A stretch of 64,000 nucleotides of DNA from Bradyrhizobium sp. 199 (GCF_023073355.1 NZ_JADPJI010000005.1:310001-374000), one strand, 5' to 3'. Counted from the stretch's first letter, positions 33,733-43,874 are shown. The notes: generated by a model not told the origin, from the letters alone. Numbers and translations are program-made.

Positions 33733-35181
33733 TTAGCCGGGAAAGGTGTAAGCCGTCTTCACCGTCGTATAGAACTCGCGCGCATACGAGCCCTGCTCGC
33801 GGGCGCCGTAGCTCGAGCCCTTCCGGCCGCCGAACGGCACGTGATAGTCGACGCCGGCGGTCGGCAGATTCACCATCACCATGCCGGACTCGCTGTTGCG
33901 CTTGTAGTGCGAGGCGTATTTCAGGCTGGAGGTGCAGATGCCGGAGGCGAGGCCGAACTCGGTGTCGTTGGAGATTGCCAGCGCTTCCTCGTAGTTCTTC
34001 GCACGAATGACGGCGGCGACCGGTCCGAAGATTTCCTCACGCGCGATGCGCATGTTGTTGTTGGCTTCGGTGAACAGCGCCGGCTGGAGGTAGTGGCCGG
34101 GGCTCTCGCGCTTGAGCAGCTCGCCGCCGAAGGCGAGCTTGGCGCCCTCGTCCTGACCGATCTTGATGTAGCGCAGGTCCTGGTCGAGCTGGCTCTGGTC
34201 CACGACAGGGCCGATATGCACGCCGGCCTTGAGCGCATCGTCGACCGACAGGCTGTTGAGCCGCTCGGCCACCGCCGCGACGAAGCGGTCGTGGATGCCT
34301 TCGGTGACGATCAGGCGCGAGGAGGCGGTGCAGCGCTGGCCGGTGGAGAAATAGGCCCCGTTGACGGCGACCTCGACCGCGGTCTTGAGATCGGCGTCGT
34401 CGAGCACGACCAGCGGATTCTTGCCGCCCATCTCGAGCTGGAACTTCTTCATCGGGTTCGAGAGCACGCAGGCCTGCGCGATCTTGCGCCCCGTTTGCAC
34501 CGAGCCGGTGAAGGAGATCGCGGCGACGTCCGGGTGGTCGAGCAGGGTCTGGCCGACAACGGAGCCGGAGCCGACCACGAGATTGAACACGCCGGCGGGG
34601 ATGCCGGAGCGGGTGATGATCTCGGACAGCGCATGCGCCGAGCCCGGCACCAGCTCGGCCGGCTTGAACACCACGGTGTTGCCGTAGCAGAGCGCCGGGG
34701 CGATCTTCCAGGCCGGGATCGCGATTGGAAAATTCCAGGGCGTGATCATGCCGACGACGCCCATCGGCTCGCGCGTGAGCTCGACGTCGAGACCGGGGCG
34801 CACCGAGGCGCCCTTCTCGCCGATCAGGCGCAGCGCCTCGCCGGCGAAGAACGCGAAGATCTGGCCGGCGCGGGCGACCTCGCCGACGCCCTCGGGCAGG
34901 GTCTTGCCTTCCTCGCGCGCGAGCAGGCGGCCGAGCTCTTCCTTGCGGGCGAGGATCTCGAGCGAAATCTTGTTCAGGGCGTCATAGCGCGCCTGCGGCG
35001 TCGACTGCGCCCAGGCGGGGAAGGCGGCCTTGGCGGCGGCGATCGCCTTCTCGGTCTGCGCCTTGTCGGCCTTGGCGTATTCGCCGACGACGTCGTTGGT
35101 GTTGGAGGGGTTGATGTTCCTGGTGACGCCGGAGCCGTCGACCCATTCGCCGCCGATGAAGTTCTTCAGGATCGCAGTCAT
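33733..35181 (-). CDS. 2,5-dioxovalerate (alpha-ketoglutaric semialdehyde) dehydrogenase
   Basis: 482 residues, ATG 35181 with a strong GGAGG upstream. It has the aldehyde dehydrogenase motifs: TPWNFPIAIPAWKIAPAL (cofactor), FTGSVQTGRKIA, the general base Glu in FQLEMGGKNP and the catalytic Cys in STGQRCTASSRL. In this cluster it would oxidise the semialdehyde made by KdgD to 2-oxoglutarate, feeding the TCA cycle. It starts 18 nt after the gudD stop. The substrate is inferred from its neighbours, since the family alone does not fix it. Confidence 0.85.
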   Translation of the reverse strand: MTAILKNFIGGEWVDGSGVTRNINPSNTNDVVGEYAKADKAQTEKAIAAAKAAFPAWAQSTPQARYDALNKISLEILARKEELGRLLAREEGKTLPEGVGEVARAGQIFAFFAGEALRLIGEKGASVRPGLDVELTREPMGVVGMITPWNFPIAIPAWKIAPALCYGNTVVFKPAELVPGSAHALSEIITRSGIPAGVFNLVVGSGSVVGQTLLDHPDVAAISFTGSVQTGRKIAQACVLSNPMKKFQLEMGGKNPLVVLDDADLKTAVEVAVNGAYFSTGQRCTASSRLIVTEGIHDRFVAAVAERLNSLSVDDALKAGVHIGPVVDQSQLDQDLRYIKIGQDEGAKLAFGGELLKRESPGHYLQPALFTEANNNMRIAREEIFGPVAAVIRAKNYEEALAISNDTEFGLASGICTSSLKYASHYKRNSESGMVMVNLPTAGVDYHVPFGGRKGSSYGAREQGSYAREFYTTVKTAYTFPG

Positions 35182-35199
35182 CGTTTCCTCCAGAGTGTT

Positions 35200-36543
35200 T
35201 TACCGTACGAGGCAGGGACGCTTGTCGTCGAAGGTCCAGCCGGGGATCAAATCCTGCATGGCAATAGCGTCATCACGGGCGCCAAGTCCATGCTGCTTGT
35301 AGAGGTCATGCGCCGCATCGATAGCGGCCCTGTCGATTTCGATACCCAGCCCCGGCCTGTCGGGGACGGCAATCTTGCCGCCCTTGATCTGGAGCGGCTC
35401 TTTGGTCAGGGCCTGGCCGTCCTGCCAGATCCAGTGGGTGTCGATGGCGGTGACCTTGCCGGGTGCGGCGGCGCCGACATGGGTGAACATGGCCAGCGAA
35501 ATGTCGAAATGGTTGTTGGAGTGCGAGCCCCAGGTCAGGCCGTTGTCGCGGCAGGTCTGGGCGACGCGTACTGAGCCCTGCATGGTCCAGAAATGGGGAT
35601 CGGCCAGCGGAATGTCCACCGCGCCCAGGCGCAGCGCATGGGAGAGCTGGCGCCAGTCGGTCGCGATCATGTTGGTCGCGGTCGGCAGCCCCGTGGCGCG
35701 GCGGAACTCGGCCATGATCTCGCGGCCCGAGAAGCCGGCCTCGGCGCCGCAGGGGTCCTCGGCATAGGCGAGGATGCCGTGCATGCCCTTGCAGAGGCCG
35801 ATCGCCTCATCGAGCGACCAGGCGCCATTGGGGTCGAGCGTCACACGCGCGTTCGGGAAGCGTTTTGCGATGGCGGTGACGGCCTCGATCTCCTGCTCGC
35901 CGCGCAGCACGCCGCCCTTGAGCTTGAAATCGGCGAAGCCGTAATGGTCGTGGGTGGCTTCCGCCAGCCGCACCACGGTCTCCGGCGTCATCGCCTCCTG
36001 ATGGCGCAGGTTGAACCATTCCGCCTTGCCGGTCTCTCCCGCGACATAGTCCAGCCTGCTCTTGCGGCGGTCGCCGACGAAGAAGAGATAGCCGAGCGTC
36101 TCCACGCTCTTGCGCTGCAGGCCTTCGCCGAGCAGCGCCGCGACCGGCAGGTTGAGGTGCTGGCCGAGCAAATCGAGCAACGCAGATTCGATCGCCGTCA
36201 CCGCGTGGATCATGACGCGGAGATCAAACGTCTGTTTGCCGCGGCCGCCGGCATCGCGGTCGGCGAAAGCGGTGCGGACGTCGGCGAGGATGTTGTTCAT
36301 CGCGCCGACGGTCTTGCCGATGACGAGATCGCGGGCGTCCTGGAGCGTCTGCCAGATTTTCTGTCCGCCCGGCACCTCACCGAGTCCGGTGTGACCGGCA
36401 TTGTCGGTGAGGATGACGATGTTGCGGGTGAAGAACGGCGCGTGCGCACCGCTGAGGTTGAGGAGCATGCTGTCACGGCCCGCGACCGGGATCACCTGCA
36501 TCGCCGTGATGACAGGTGCTCCGGAGATATTGGTTTCGGCCAT
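35200..36543 (-). CDS. gudD: Glucarate dehydratase (enolase superfamily)
   Basis: 447 residues, ATG 36543 with GAGGAG upstream. [14 protein letters not shown] holds the KxK base, DPNGAW and EDPCG hold metal ligands, and [15 protein letters not shown] carries the catalytic His typical of glucarate dehydratases. It dehydrates D-glucarate (and often L-idarate) to 5-keto-4-deoxy-D-glucarate, the substrate of the KdgD encoded just upstream in the operon. Length is close to E. coli GudD (446). The gap to kdgD is 24 nt. Confidence 0.95.
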   Translation of the reverse strand: MAETNISGAPVITAMQVIPVAGRDSMLLNLSGAHAPFFTRNIVILTDNAGHTGLGEVPGGQKIWQTLQDARDLVIGKTVGAMNNILADVRTAFADRDAGGRGKQTFDLRVMIHAVTAIESALLDLLGQHLNLPVAALLGEGLQRKSVETLGYLFFVGDRRKSRLDYVAGETGKAEWFNLRHQEAMTPETVVRLAEATHDHYGFADFKLKGGVLRGEQEIEAVTAIAKRFPNARVTLDPNGAWSLDEAIGLCKGMHGILAYAEDPCGAEAGFSGREIMAEFRRATGLPTATNMIATDWRQLSHALRLGAVDIPLADPHFWTMQGSVRVAQTCRDNGLTWGSHSNNHFDISLAMFTHVGAAAPGKVTAIDTHWIWQDGQALTKEPLQIKGGKIAVPDRPGLGIEIDRAAIDAAHDLYKQHGLGARDDAIAMQDLIPGWTFDDKRPCLVR

Positions 36544-36567
36544 TGCATGCTCCTCGCTGGTGTCGTC

Positions 36568-37512
36568 CTATTCTGCAGCCTGTTGTGACGATCGGATGCC
36601 GGGCAGATTCTTCACCAGCGCGGTCACTTCCGCGATCTCCTGCTCGGTGAGATCGGTCAGCGGCGGCCGGACCGGTCCTGAGTCGCGGCCGATGATCTTC
36701 ATGCCGGCCTTGATGATCGAGACCGCATAGCCCTTCTTACGGTTGCGGATCGCGATCAGCGGCAGGATGAAATCCTTCAGCCCGGCCTGGATCGTGGCGT
36801 GGTCGCGCTTGCGCACGGCCGTGTAGAAATTGGTCGCGAATTCCGGGACGAAGTTGAACACGGCGGAGGAATAGGTCGTCACGCCCATGTCGAGATAGGG
36901 CAGGGCGAAGGTCTCGGCCGTCGGCAGGCCGCCGACATAGGTCAGGCGGTCGCCGAGCTTGGTGTAGACGCGCGTCATCAGCTCGATGTCGCCGATGCCG
37001 TCCTTGTAGCCGACGAGGTTCGGGCAGCGCTCGGCAAGGCGGGCGAGCGTGTCGGGCTGGAGGATAGCGTTGTCGCGGTTGTAGACGATGACGCCGATCT
37101 TCACCGAGGCGCAGACCGCCTCGACATGGGCGGCAAGGCCGTCCTGCTCGGCATGGGTGAGATAGGGCGGCAGCAGCAACAGGCCGTCGGCGCCGGCCTT
37201 TTCCGCGCCGATCGCGATCTCGCGGGCGATCGCGGTGCCGTAGCCGGTGCCGGCGAGCACGGGCACGCGGCCCTTGGTCTCGTCGACGGCGATCTTGACG
37301 ACTTGCGGAACCTCGGTCGGCGTCAGCGAGAAGAATTCGCCGGTGCCGCCGGCGGCGAACAGGCCGGCAACGTCGTAGCCGCACAGCCAGTCCATGTTGG
37401 AGCGGTAGGTCGCTTCGTCGAAGGAGTAGTCAGCCTTAAACGGCGTGACGGGAAAGGACAGGAGGCCAGATCCGATCTTCCGGGCCATTTCCTGCGGGGT
37501 CATCTTGCTCAC
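36568..37512 (-). CDS. kdgD: 5-dehydro-4-deoxyglucarate dehydratase
   Basis: 314 residues; I take GTG 37512 (GGGAG 8 nt before) over ATG 37503. The DapA-like TIM barrel shows [13 protein letters not shown] and the Schiff-base Lys in [14 protein letters not shown]. It decarboxylates and dehydrates 5-keto-4-deoxyglucarate to alpha-ketoglutaric semialdehyde. It is the first structural gene of the catabolic operon and lies 130 nt after the LysR gene on the same strand, so the promoter may lie in that gap. Confidence 0.95.
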   Translation of the reverse strand: MSKMTPQEMARKIGSGLLSFPVTPFKADYSFDEATYRSNMDWLCGYDVAGLFAAGGTGEFFSLTPTEVPQVVKIAVDETKGRVPVLAGTGYGTAIAREIAIGAEKAGADGLLLLPPYLTHAEQDGLAAHVEAVCASVKIGVIVYNRDNAILQPDTLARLAERCPNLVGYKDGIGDIELMTRVYTKLGDRLTYVGGLPTAETFALPYLDMGVTTYSSAVFNFVPEFATNFYTAVRKRDHATIQAGLKDFILPLIAIRNRKKGYAVSIIKAGMKIIGRDSGPVRPPLTDLTEQEIAEVTALVKNLPGIRSSQQAAE

Positions 37513-37642
37513 GGACGCTGCTCCCTTATCGCGTGTTGTGGAGGACGCGGGGCCAAAGCCTGCGGGTCCATGCGCCGTGGTTTAGGAGACCGTTCGATGC
37601 GGGTCCAAGCCAAAGCCTATATCGACCGATGCGAAATCAGCA

Positions 37643-38548
37643 TCAATCATCCGATGGCTCCGCGGAAGCGAGTTCACCGGCGATTTTGACCAGCGCCGAC
37701 AGCAGTGGATTCTCGTCGTCGCGGCGCCAGACCATGAACAACTCGACCGGGACGCGCGTGCGCAGCTTCAGCGGGCGCAAGCGCACGTCGGAAATCTTCA
37801 GGCTCGCAGCCGCCGCCGGCACGATGGCAAGACCGAGGCCGGCGCGCACCATGGCGAGGATCGAGTGGATCTGGCTCAAATGCTGGACGTAGCGCGGCAG
37901 CACGTCGGTGCGGGTGAACAGCGCCACCAGGAGATCGTGGAAGTAGCGGCTCTCATAGGGCGAATACATCACGAAGGGCTGGTCGTCGAAATCCTTGATG
38001 GTGACGCTGTCGGCATTCGCGAGCGGATGCTTCTTCGGGATCGCGGCGAGCAGGGGCTCGGCGACGACGCGGCGGCTGGCGAGTTCGGGCCGCGCGATCG
38101 GCGGCCTGAGCAGGCCCGCGTCGATCTGGCCCGAGGTCAGCGCCTCGAACTGGTCGCCCGACACCATCTCCTTCAGCGAGAAGTCGACCTCGGGCAGCCT
38201 GGCGCGGCACGCGGCGACGAGCTCGGGCAGGAAGCCATAGGCGGCCGCCGCGGTGAAGCCGATCTTCAGCGAGCCGGTCTTGCCGAGCGCGATGCGGCGG
38301 GCGACTTGCGAAGCGCTTTCGGCAAGCTTGAGGATGCGGCGCGCCTCCGGCAGGAAGCTGCGCCCCGCAGGGGTGAGACGGACCGAGCGGCTGGTGCGTT
38401 CGAGCAGAGGCGCGTCGATGATATGCTCGAGCACCTGGATCTGCCGCGACAGCGGCGGCTGGGTCATGTTCAGCCGCGCGGCGGCGCGGCCGAAATGCAA
38501 TTCCTCCGCCACCGTGACGAAACAGCGGAGCTGGTTGAGGTCGAACAT
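37643..38548 (-). CDS. LysR-family regulator of the sugar-acid cluster
   Basis: 301 residues from ATG 38548 (MFDLNQLRCFVTVAEELHFG). The N-terminal winged helix-turn-helix reads FGRAAARLNMTQPPLSRQIQVLE and the rest (about 90-300) is the effector domain (LKIGFTAAAAYGFLPELVAAC...). It lies between the permease gene and kdgD, in the same direction as both. The likely ligand is a sugar acid or an intermediate of the pathway, an inference from position. A start further upstream (38596) is possible but lacks a good ribosome site. Confidence 0.9.
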   Translation of the reverse strand: MFDLNQLRCFVTVAEELHFGRAAARLNMTQPPLSRQIQVLEHIIDAPLLERTSRSVRLTPAGRSFLPEARRILKLAESASQVARRIALGKTGSLKIGFTAAAAYGFLPELVAACRARLPEVDFSLKEMVSGDQFEALTSGQIDAGLLRPPIARPELASRRVVAEPLLAAIPKKHPLANADSVTIKDFDDQPFVMYSPYESRYFHDLLVALFTRTDVLPRYVQHLSQIHSILAMVRAGLGLAIVPAAAASLKISDVRLRPLKLRTRVPVELFMVWRRDDENPLLSALVKIAGELASAEPSDD

Positions 38549-38616
38549 CGATACATGCCTTAGATGGATAAGGCGTTTCCCCGGCACTTCTAGCATCGAT
38601 TACCCCCGAAACAAAG

Positions 38617-38638
38617 ACGGCGGCTGTGAAGCCGCCGT
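38617..38638 (-). terminator. Terminator after the sugar-acid permease gene
   Basis: ACGGCGGCT and AGCCGCCGT form a perfect 9-bp stem around GTGA. On the minus strand it is followed by CTTTGTTTC. It is 33 nt after the permease stop and before the lysR gene, so the permease is probably its own transcription unit. Confidence 0.75.
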
Positions 38639-38670
38639 TAAGTTGCCTGATCAAGCTCCCATGGGAGCCC

Positions 38671-40023
38671 TCAGGAGGAACGTTTGAGCGTCACCCGCTC
38701 GATCTTGCCCACGATCACGAGATAGGCGAATGCGGCCACCAGCGCGTTGGCGCCGACGAACACCAGCGCGCCGTTGAAGGAGCCGGTCGCGGCCAGGATG
38801 TAGCCGATCACGATCGGGGTGGTGATCGAGGAAAGATTGCCGAAGGTGTTGAACAGGCCGCCCGAGACACCGCCGGCTTCTTTTGGCGAGGTGTCGGAGA
38901 CCACCGCCCAGCCGAGCGCACCGATGCCCTTGCCGAAGAAGGCGAGCGCCATGAAGCCGACCACCAGCGCCTGTCCGTCGACATAGTTGCAGGCGATGAT
39001 CGACATCGACAGCAGCATGCCGCCGACGATCGGGATCTTGCGCGCCATGGTCAGCGAGCCGGTTTTGCGCAGGATGGCATCGGAGATGACACCGCCGAGC
39101 ACGCCGCCGATGAAGCCGCACAGCGCTGGCAGCGTCGCGACGAAGCCGGCCTGCAGGATCGACAGGCCGCGCTCCTTGACCAGATAGACCGGAAACCAGG
39201 TCAGGAAAAAATAGGTCAGCGTGTTGATGCAGTACTGGCCGAGATAGACACCGAGCATCATGCGGTTGGAGAGCAGCTGGCGGATGTGGTCCCAGCCGGA
39301 GCCGGCCTCGGGCGAACGCGCGCGGGGCAGATCGTCCTTGGGCGCGTCGAGATCGACCAGCGCGCCGCCTTCCCTAATGTACTCGAACTCGGCGTCGTTG
39401 ATCGAAGGATGCTCCTTCGGGCCATAGATGGTCTTGAGCCAGACGAAGCCCATGACAATGCCGAGCGCGCCCATCACGAAGAACACGAAGCGCCAGCCGT
39501 AAGAGTGCGCAATCCAGCCCATCAGCGGCGCGAAGATCACGGTGGCGAAATATTGTCCCGAGTTGAAGAAGGCCGACGCGGTGCCGCGCTCGCTGCTTGG
39601 AAACCAGGCCGCGACGATGCGGGCATTGGCGGGGAAGGAGGGCGCTTCCGCGACGCCGACCAGGAGGCGGAGCGCGAACAGCACGACGATGGCCGCGCCG
39701 GCGCTGAGGAAGCCGACCCAGCCCTGCATCAGCGTGAACAGCGACCAGATGATGATGCTGAAGGCATAGACGATGCGCGAGCCGTAACGGTCCAGCAGCC
39801 AGCCGCCCGGCACCTGCGCCACGACATAGGACCAGCCGAAAGCCGAGAAGATCCAGCCCATGGCGACGGGATCGAGATGCAGCTCCTTGGAGAGCGCCGG
39901 GCCTGCGATCGACAGCGTGGCGCGGTCGGCATAATTGACGGTGGTGACCAGGAACAACATGGTCACGATGAGCAGCCTGACGCGAGACCTCCTCGCATCC
40001 GTTGCGGACACCACTGCGCTCAT
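38671..40023 (-). CDS. MFS transporter, glucarate/galactonate (ACS) family
   Basis: 450 residues with about twelve helices. NYADRATLSIAGPALSKEL is the helix-1 signature of anion:cation symporters such as GudP and DgoT, and GWSYVVAQVPGGWLLDRYG is the helix 2-3 motif. A central cytoplasmic loop (about 205-250) follows helix 6. With gudD, garD and kdgD on the same strand, it is most likely the uptake system for D-glucarate and galactarate, by proton symport. It has its own terminator and lies upstream of lysR. Confidence 0.9.
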   Translation of the reverse strand: MSAVVSATDARRSRVRLLIVTMLFLVTTVNYADRATLSIAGPALSKELHLDPVAMGWIFSAFGWSYVVAQVPGGWLLDRYGSRIVYAFSIIIWSLFTLMQGWVGFLSAGAAIVVLFALRLLVGVAEAPSFPANARIVAAWFPSSERGTASAFFNSGQYFATVIFAPLMGWIAHSYGWRFVFFVMGALGIVMGFVWLKTIYGPKEHPSINDAEFEYIREGGALVDLDAPKDDLPRARSPEAGSGWDHIRQLLSNRMMLGVYLGQYCINTLTYFFLTWFPVYLVKERGLSILQAGFVATLPALCGFIGGVLGGVISDAILRKTGSLTMARKIPIVGGMLLSMSIIACNYVDGQALVVGFMALAFFGKGIGALGWAVVSDTSPKEAGGVSGGLFNTFGNLSSITTPIVIGYILAATGSFNGALVFVGANALVAAFAYLVIVGKIERVTLKRSS

Positions 40024-40133
40024 CAGGCGCCTCCTTAGAACTCGAACCGTTTCCCCGAGACGAGTCCTAGAGGCGCACGCGGCAAAGTGTCCAAGCTCAA
40101 GGCAGTATCGATCGATGCCGTTTTTGGATTGAT

Positions 40134-40158
40134 GGAACGGCAGGTCGGGGGGAACGTT
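40134..40158 (+). promoter_or_regulatory. EcfG-type promoter motif without an obvious gene
   Basis: GGAAC at 40134-40138, 16 bases, CGTT at 40155-40158, which fits the general stress sigma factor consensus. On the plus strand it points into the repeat elements at 40196-40415; no gene on that strand follows for more than 3 kb. It may be a chance match or drive a small RNA. Confidence 0.3.
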
Positions 40159-40195
40159 ACGCGGAGATCGCGAACCTGCTCGTCGCGCATTCTGC

Positions 40196-40298
40196 TGTCA
40201 TTCCCCCCGAAGGCGGGGAATCCAGCACGCCGAGGCTTTTCGATTCAATCACTGCTGCCGCGGCTTACTGGATCGCCCGGTCAAGCCGGGCGATGACG
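40196..40298. repeat. Dispersed palindromic element (TGTCATTCCCCCC type)
   Basis: Starts TGTCATTCCCCCCGAAGGCG and ends CCCGGTCAAGCCGGGCGATGAC. The core has GGCGGGGAATCCAG arms and a CCGGTCAAGCCGG hairpin. It is part of the 415-bp gap between the permease and the SGNH hydrolase. Confidence 0.65.
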
Positions 40299-40327
40299 CC
40301 GAGAGTGTGGACGGTGCTAGCCAAACT

Positions 40328-40415
40328 CGTCATTGCGAGCGTAGCGAAGCAATCCAGGAATCTTTCCGTGGAGGGACTCTGGATTGCTTCGTCGCAAGAG
40401 CTCCTTGCAATGACG
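40328..40415. repeat. Dispersed palindromic element (CGTCATTGCGAG type)
   Basis: Starts CGTCATTGCGAGCGTAGCG and ends CTCCTTGCAATGACG, with AAGCAATCCAG and CTGGATTGCTT arms inside. Same family as 13995, 20972 and 47643. Confidence 0.8.
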
Positions 40416-40438
40416 CGTGGCGAAAGCTCGCGCCGGCC

Positions 40439-42391
40439 CTACTGCCTTGCGCTCGGCAACAGCTGCGGCAGGAATCCGCGCGTCACGCCCGGGGGCACGG
40501 CATCCAGACCAAGCACGGCGCTTGCGGCCGGCAGCGCCGCATCTGCCATCGCGGCGTGGCCCTCGGCGCTCGGATGCACGGCGCCGCCATAGACGGCGGA
40601 GAGCACGCCCCAGGTCGCGTCGTGGATGTCGGTCGGCTGGCTCGCCGCCGGCAATCCTTGCGGATAGGTCATCGCGGCAAAATAGCTGTCATTGGCGTCG
40701 CGGATCCAGCGCCCGCGGGGCAGGTAGGCGCGATATTCCGAGGCGCCGCGGCCGCACAGCATCGGCTGGCTCGCTGCGCTCACGATGTCAGGATTGAAGC
40801 TCGGGCCGTTCTCGGCAAAGCAGGCGCGGTCGAATTCCGGATCATTGCCCGAATGGGCGCAAAAACCGTGATCGGCGAACGCTGCCTGATGCGCATCGAC
40901 GAAGGTCATGCGGTCGGCTTCGGGATCGCGGCACAGCGCACCGCGCGTGCAGGTGGCGAGCCCCTTCAGCTGCGGCAGGAATTCGGTGTCAACGAAGGTC
41001 GAGACGCGGGCAAGGCGCTGCGGATCGGCGTTGAAGGACGGATGAATGTCGAAGCCGGCCCGGCCGCCGCGACAGGGCACGCCGCCCTCGGCGAGCGCGG
41101 GATTGGCGTAGGAGACATAGACCACGTGCGAGAGGTCGCCGCCGACCAGCGGCTTCAGTGCCTCACGCAGCTTGACGAAATTCTGCGGCAGCTCGCGCGC
41201 CAGCGCGTCACGGGAATCGTCGACGCTCGCCATCACGCCGGAGCGGCGGAACAGCGTGCGCTCGGTCGCGGTCTCGACGATCACGTCGGCGACGAGACCG
41301 GAGAAATAGACGTCGTTGGCGCCAACCGAGAGCAGCACGAGGTCAAGCGTGCGGTCGGGCTGGCGTTTCTTCGCCGCGGTCAGCGCCTCGCGCAGCTCGG
41401 CGACCTGCGCGTTCACGCTGGTGTTGCATACGCCGGTCTTGCCGGGCGGGCATTCGCGGGCGCGCTGCGAGCCGAGCAGCCCGTCGCCGATGCTGGCGCC
41501 GGTGCAGGCAAGCGGCAGATAGGTCACCGCGATGTGGGTGTAGCGCACCGCGAGCGCCAGCGCGGTGCGTGTCTGGTAGCTGTACAGCGAGCGGTGGCAG
41601 GGCGCGTTGAACCAGAGCGCGCTGTAGCGTTGCCAGTTGGCGAGCGTATCCGGCGCCTCGCAGGCGCGGCCGCCCCTGAAGCCGTGGCGGCTCGGACGGT
41701 AGTACTGTGCTCCGGCGGTGCCGAGATAGGAGCGGAAGCAGAAGCCTTCGTCCGAGAGCGCCAGCGGCCGGTCCGGATTGCCTTCGCCTGAAGCGATGCT
41801 GTCGCCGAGACCGGCGACGAAAATGTCGCGGACCTGGATCTCGGTCTGGACGCGCTGGCCCGGATCGGAGCCGGAGGAGACGTCGACGGTTGCGACCGTC
41901 TGCTTGCCGTAGCGGACACGCAAGTTGATCGGCTCGGCGCAGTCGAAGGTCGATTGTTGCGGGCCGTCGCCGTCGTCGAACGACCAGGCGCAAGTGGCGC
42001 CGACCGGCACGGCGCCGACAAGGCGCACGGTGACGGGGTGGTCGATCGGGGTGAGGTAGTTTTCCTTGGTGTTATCGCGGGTGCAGGGCTGGTTGACCCG
42101 GCCCTGCAGGTCGATGCAGAGGCGGTTGACCATGTTGCGGGCCCAGCCGCGGCCTTCGCTCTGGAGCTCCAGCGATTGTTCAGCGGCCAGGATGTTGCGG
42201 TTGCGCGCGTTCTCGACGTGGAGCAGGAAGTCGCGCTCCTCGCGGAACAGCCGGAAGCGGTTGCGCACCTCCCAGGTGATCTGCAGGGCGCCGGCATCCT
42301 GAGCGGCAGCGCGCTCGGGCGGCAAGACGACCAGAATTGCCGCAAGCAGGAGGGCGCCAGCGGAAAGAGTACGAAGGGGATGAGGGATCAT
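40439..42391 (-). CDS. Secreted SGNH/GDSL-like hydrolase
   Basis: 650 residues with a signal peptide (MIPHPLRTLSAGALLLAAIL... cut near AAAQD). Residues about 30-190 are a strand-rich domain of unknown type with several Cys. The SGNH fold begins at GLGDSIASGEGNP (catalytic Ser, about residue 200), has SVGANDVYF as the Gly/Asn block and HPSAEGHAAMAD near the end with the catalytic His. About a dozen Cys (for example in ACTGASIG, RECPPGKTGVCN, GGVPCRGG, CTRGALCRDP) suggest disulfides in a periplasmic or extracellular esterase or lipase. The substrate is unknown. Confidence 0.8.
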   Translation of the reverse strand: MIPHPLRTLSAGALLLAAILVVLPPERAAAQDAGALQITWEVRNRFRLFREERDFLLHVENARNRNILAAEQSLELQSEGRGWARNMVNRLCIDLQGRVNQPCTRDNTKENYLTPIDHPVTVRLVGAVPVGATCAWSFDDGDGPQQSTFDCAEPINLRVRYGKQTVATVDVSSGSDPGQRVQTEIQVRDIFVAGLGDSIASGEGNPDRPLALSDEGFCFRSYLGTAGAQYYRPSRHGFRGGRACEAPDTLANWQRYSALWFNAPCHRSLYSYQTRTALALAVRYTHIAVTYLPLACTGASIGDGLLGSQRARECPPGKTGVCNTSVNAQVAELREALTAAKKRQPDRTLDLVLLSVGANDVYFSGLVADVIVETATERTLFRRSGVMASVDDSRDALARELPQNFVKLREALKPLVGGDLSHVVYVSYANPALAEGGVPCRGGRAGFDIHPSFNADPQRLARVSTFVDTEFLPQLKGLATCTRGALCRDPEADRMTFVDAHQAAFADHGFCAHSGNDPEFDRACFAENGPSFNPDIVSAASQPMLCGRGASEYRAYLPRGRWIRDANDSYFAAMTYPQGLPAASQPTDIHDATWGVLSAVYGGAVHPSAEGHAAMADAALPAASAVLGLDAVPPGVTRGFLPQLLPSARQ

Positions 42392-42481
42392 GGCCCGCTG
42401 TTCAACGGCAAAGTTGAGGCGGAAATAAGAGAGGATTGCTCCCCCGCCTGCAACCTTGGTCTTACGGATTCGAGGATCCGC

Positions 42482-43564
42482 CTACCGCTTGCCGGCCTGC
42501 CGCAGCGCCCGTTCACGCTCGATCGCGGCCACCTGCTTGGGCAGATTAGCCTGGGCACAGGCTTCGGCCAGCCGTCGTCGCTCCTGCCACGGCGCGACCA
42601 CGTTCATCCAGAGCTCGCGCGTGCCCATGATGGAGATGGCGAGGCCGAACGGGATCACGAAATAGAGGATGCGGAACACCAGCAGCGTCGCCAGAAGCTC
42701 CTCGCGGCCGAATTGGGGCAGCGCCACCAGCATGGCGGCATCGAACACGCCGATCGAGCCGGGCGCATGGCTTGCAAAGCCGATCAGCGTCGCCAGGATG
42801 AACACCACGGCAAGCGACATGAAGTCGATCGGTGGATTGGCAGGCATCAGCAGATACATTGCCAGGGCGCAGAAGCCGAGATCGACCACGCCGATCAGGA
42901 TCTGGACCAGCGTCAGCGGCGCCGACGGCAGCACCACCTTCCAGCCCTTTTGGCCGAGCTCCCGTCGCTTCTCGCCCATGCAGAGCCAGACCAGATACGC
43001 GCCGATCGCGGCAAGGCCCCCGAGCGCGATCAGCCGGTTGATCGACGACGGCAGCTGATCCATCGAGGACGCCGCATCCGGATGGATGGCCAGGCCGATC
43101 GAGAGCACGAAGATGTTACCGAGCCAGAAGGTCAGGCCCGACAGGAAGCAGATCTTGGCGACGTCGATCGCATTCAGCCCGTAATCCGAATAGATTCGGA
43201 AGCGGATCGCGCCGCCGGTGAAGACGGTGGCGCCGATGTTGTGGCCGATCGAATAGGACGTGAAGCTGGAGAGCGCCGCAATGCGATAGGGCACGTGCTT
43301 CTTGCCGATCGTTCGCAGCGCAAAAAAGTCGTAAAATGTCAGCGTACAGAACGCGAAGAAGACGCAGATCGCCGCCAGCCCGATGCTCCCGCGGGGAATC
43401 TCGGTCAACGCGGTCAGGATGACCCCGGTGTCGATGCCCTTGAGGGTCCGCACCAGCGTGGTGATCGCGAAGGCGATGATGAAGACGCTCGCGGCAATGC
43501 CGAGCCGTCGCCAGCCGATCCATCTCGTGAAGCCGCGTTTCAGCGCGGTCAGCAGTCCGTGCAT
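42482..43564 (-). CDS. LPG synthase-type (YbhN/UPF0104) integral membrane protein
   Basis: 360 residues from ATG 43564, with GGGAGG 4 nt before it. About eight membrane helices are visible. The motif SYSIGHNIGATVFTGGAIRFR and the later GFASHAPGSIGVFDAAM are the conserved segments of the lysylphosphatidylglycerol synthase transmembrane family. It has no C-terminal aminoacyltransferase domain, so it is not a full MprF. Members are linked to lipid or hopanoid transport or flipping; the role here is not fixed by the sequence. The spacing to the SGNH hydrolase gene is 90 bp on the same strand. Confidence 0.85.
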   Translation of the reverse strand: MHGLLTALKRGFTRWIGWRRLGIAASVFIIAFAITTLVRTLKGIDTGVILTALTEIPRGSIGLAAICVFFAFCTLTFYDFFALRTIGKKHVPYRIAALSSFTSYSIGHNIGATVFTGGAIRFRIYSDYGLNAIDVAKICFLSGLTFWLGNIFVLSIGLAIHPDAASSMDQLPSSINRLIALGGLAAIGAYLVWLCMGEKRRELGQKGWKVVLPSAPLTLVQILIGVVDLGFCALAMYLLMPANPPIDFMSLAVVFILATLIGFASHAPGSIGVFDAAMLVALPQFGREELLATLLVFRILYFVIPFGLAISIMGTRELWMNVVAPWQERRRLAEACAQANLPKQVAAIERERALRQAGKR

Positions 43565-43874
43565 TCATCCTCCCGGCGGGGGGCAAGACCGACCGGGCCA
43601 GACATTGGCCAGTCGGGTGCGATGATGGCCAAAGCAGGCACCGATCGCTAGGCATGATCAAGCTCATTTAAGGCAAAAACAGCGGCTTGTGCAGCCCTTG
43701 ACAACAATAGGTTCTGCGCTGGACGGCTACTTTTGTCATACGCGGTTCACATCGCAAGCGCGTTAAGCATAGGAGTCGTGAAACCCGCCGGCTCGCGCAT
43801 CTCGTGTGCTGACATGATTTCGGATCCCGGCCTCATCCGCCTTGTTCCAGCGCAAGCCTTTTACGAGCCATTTT

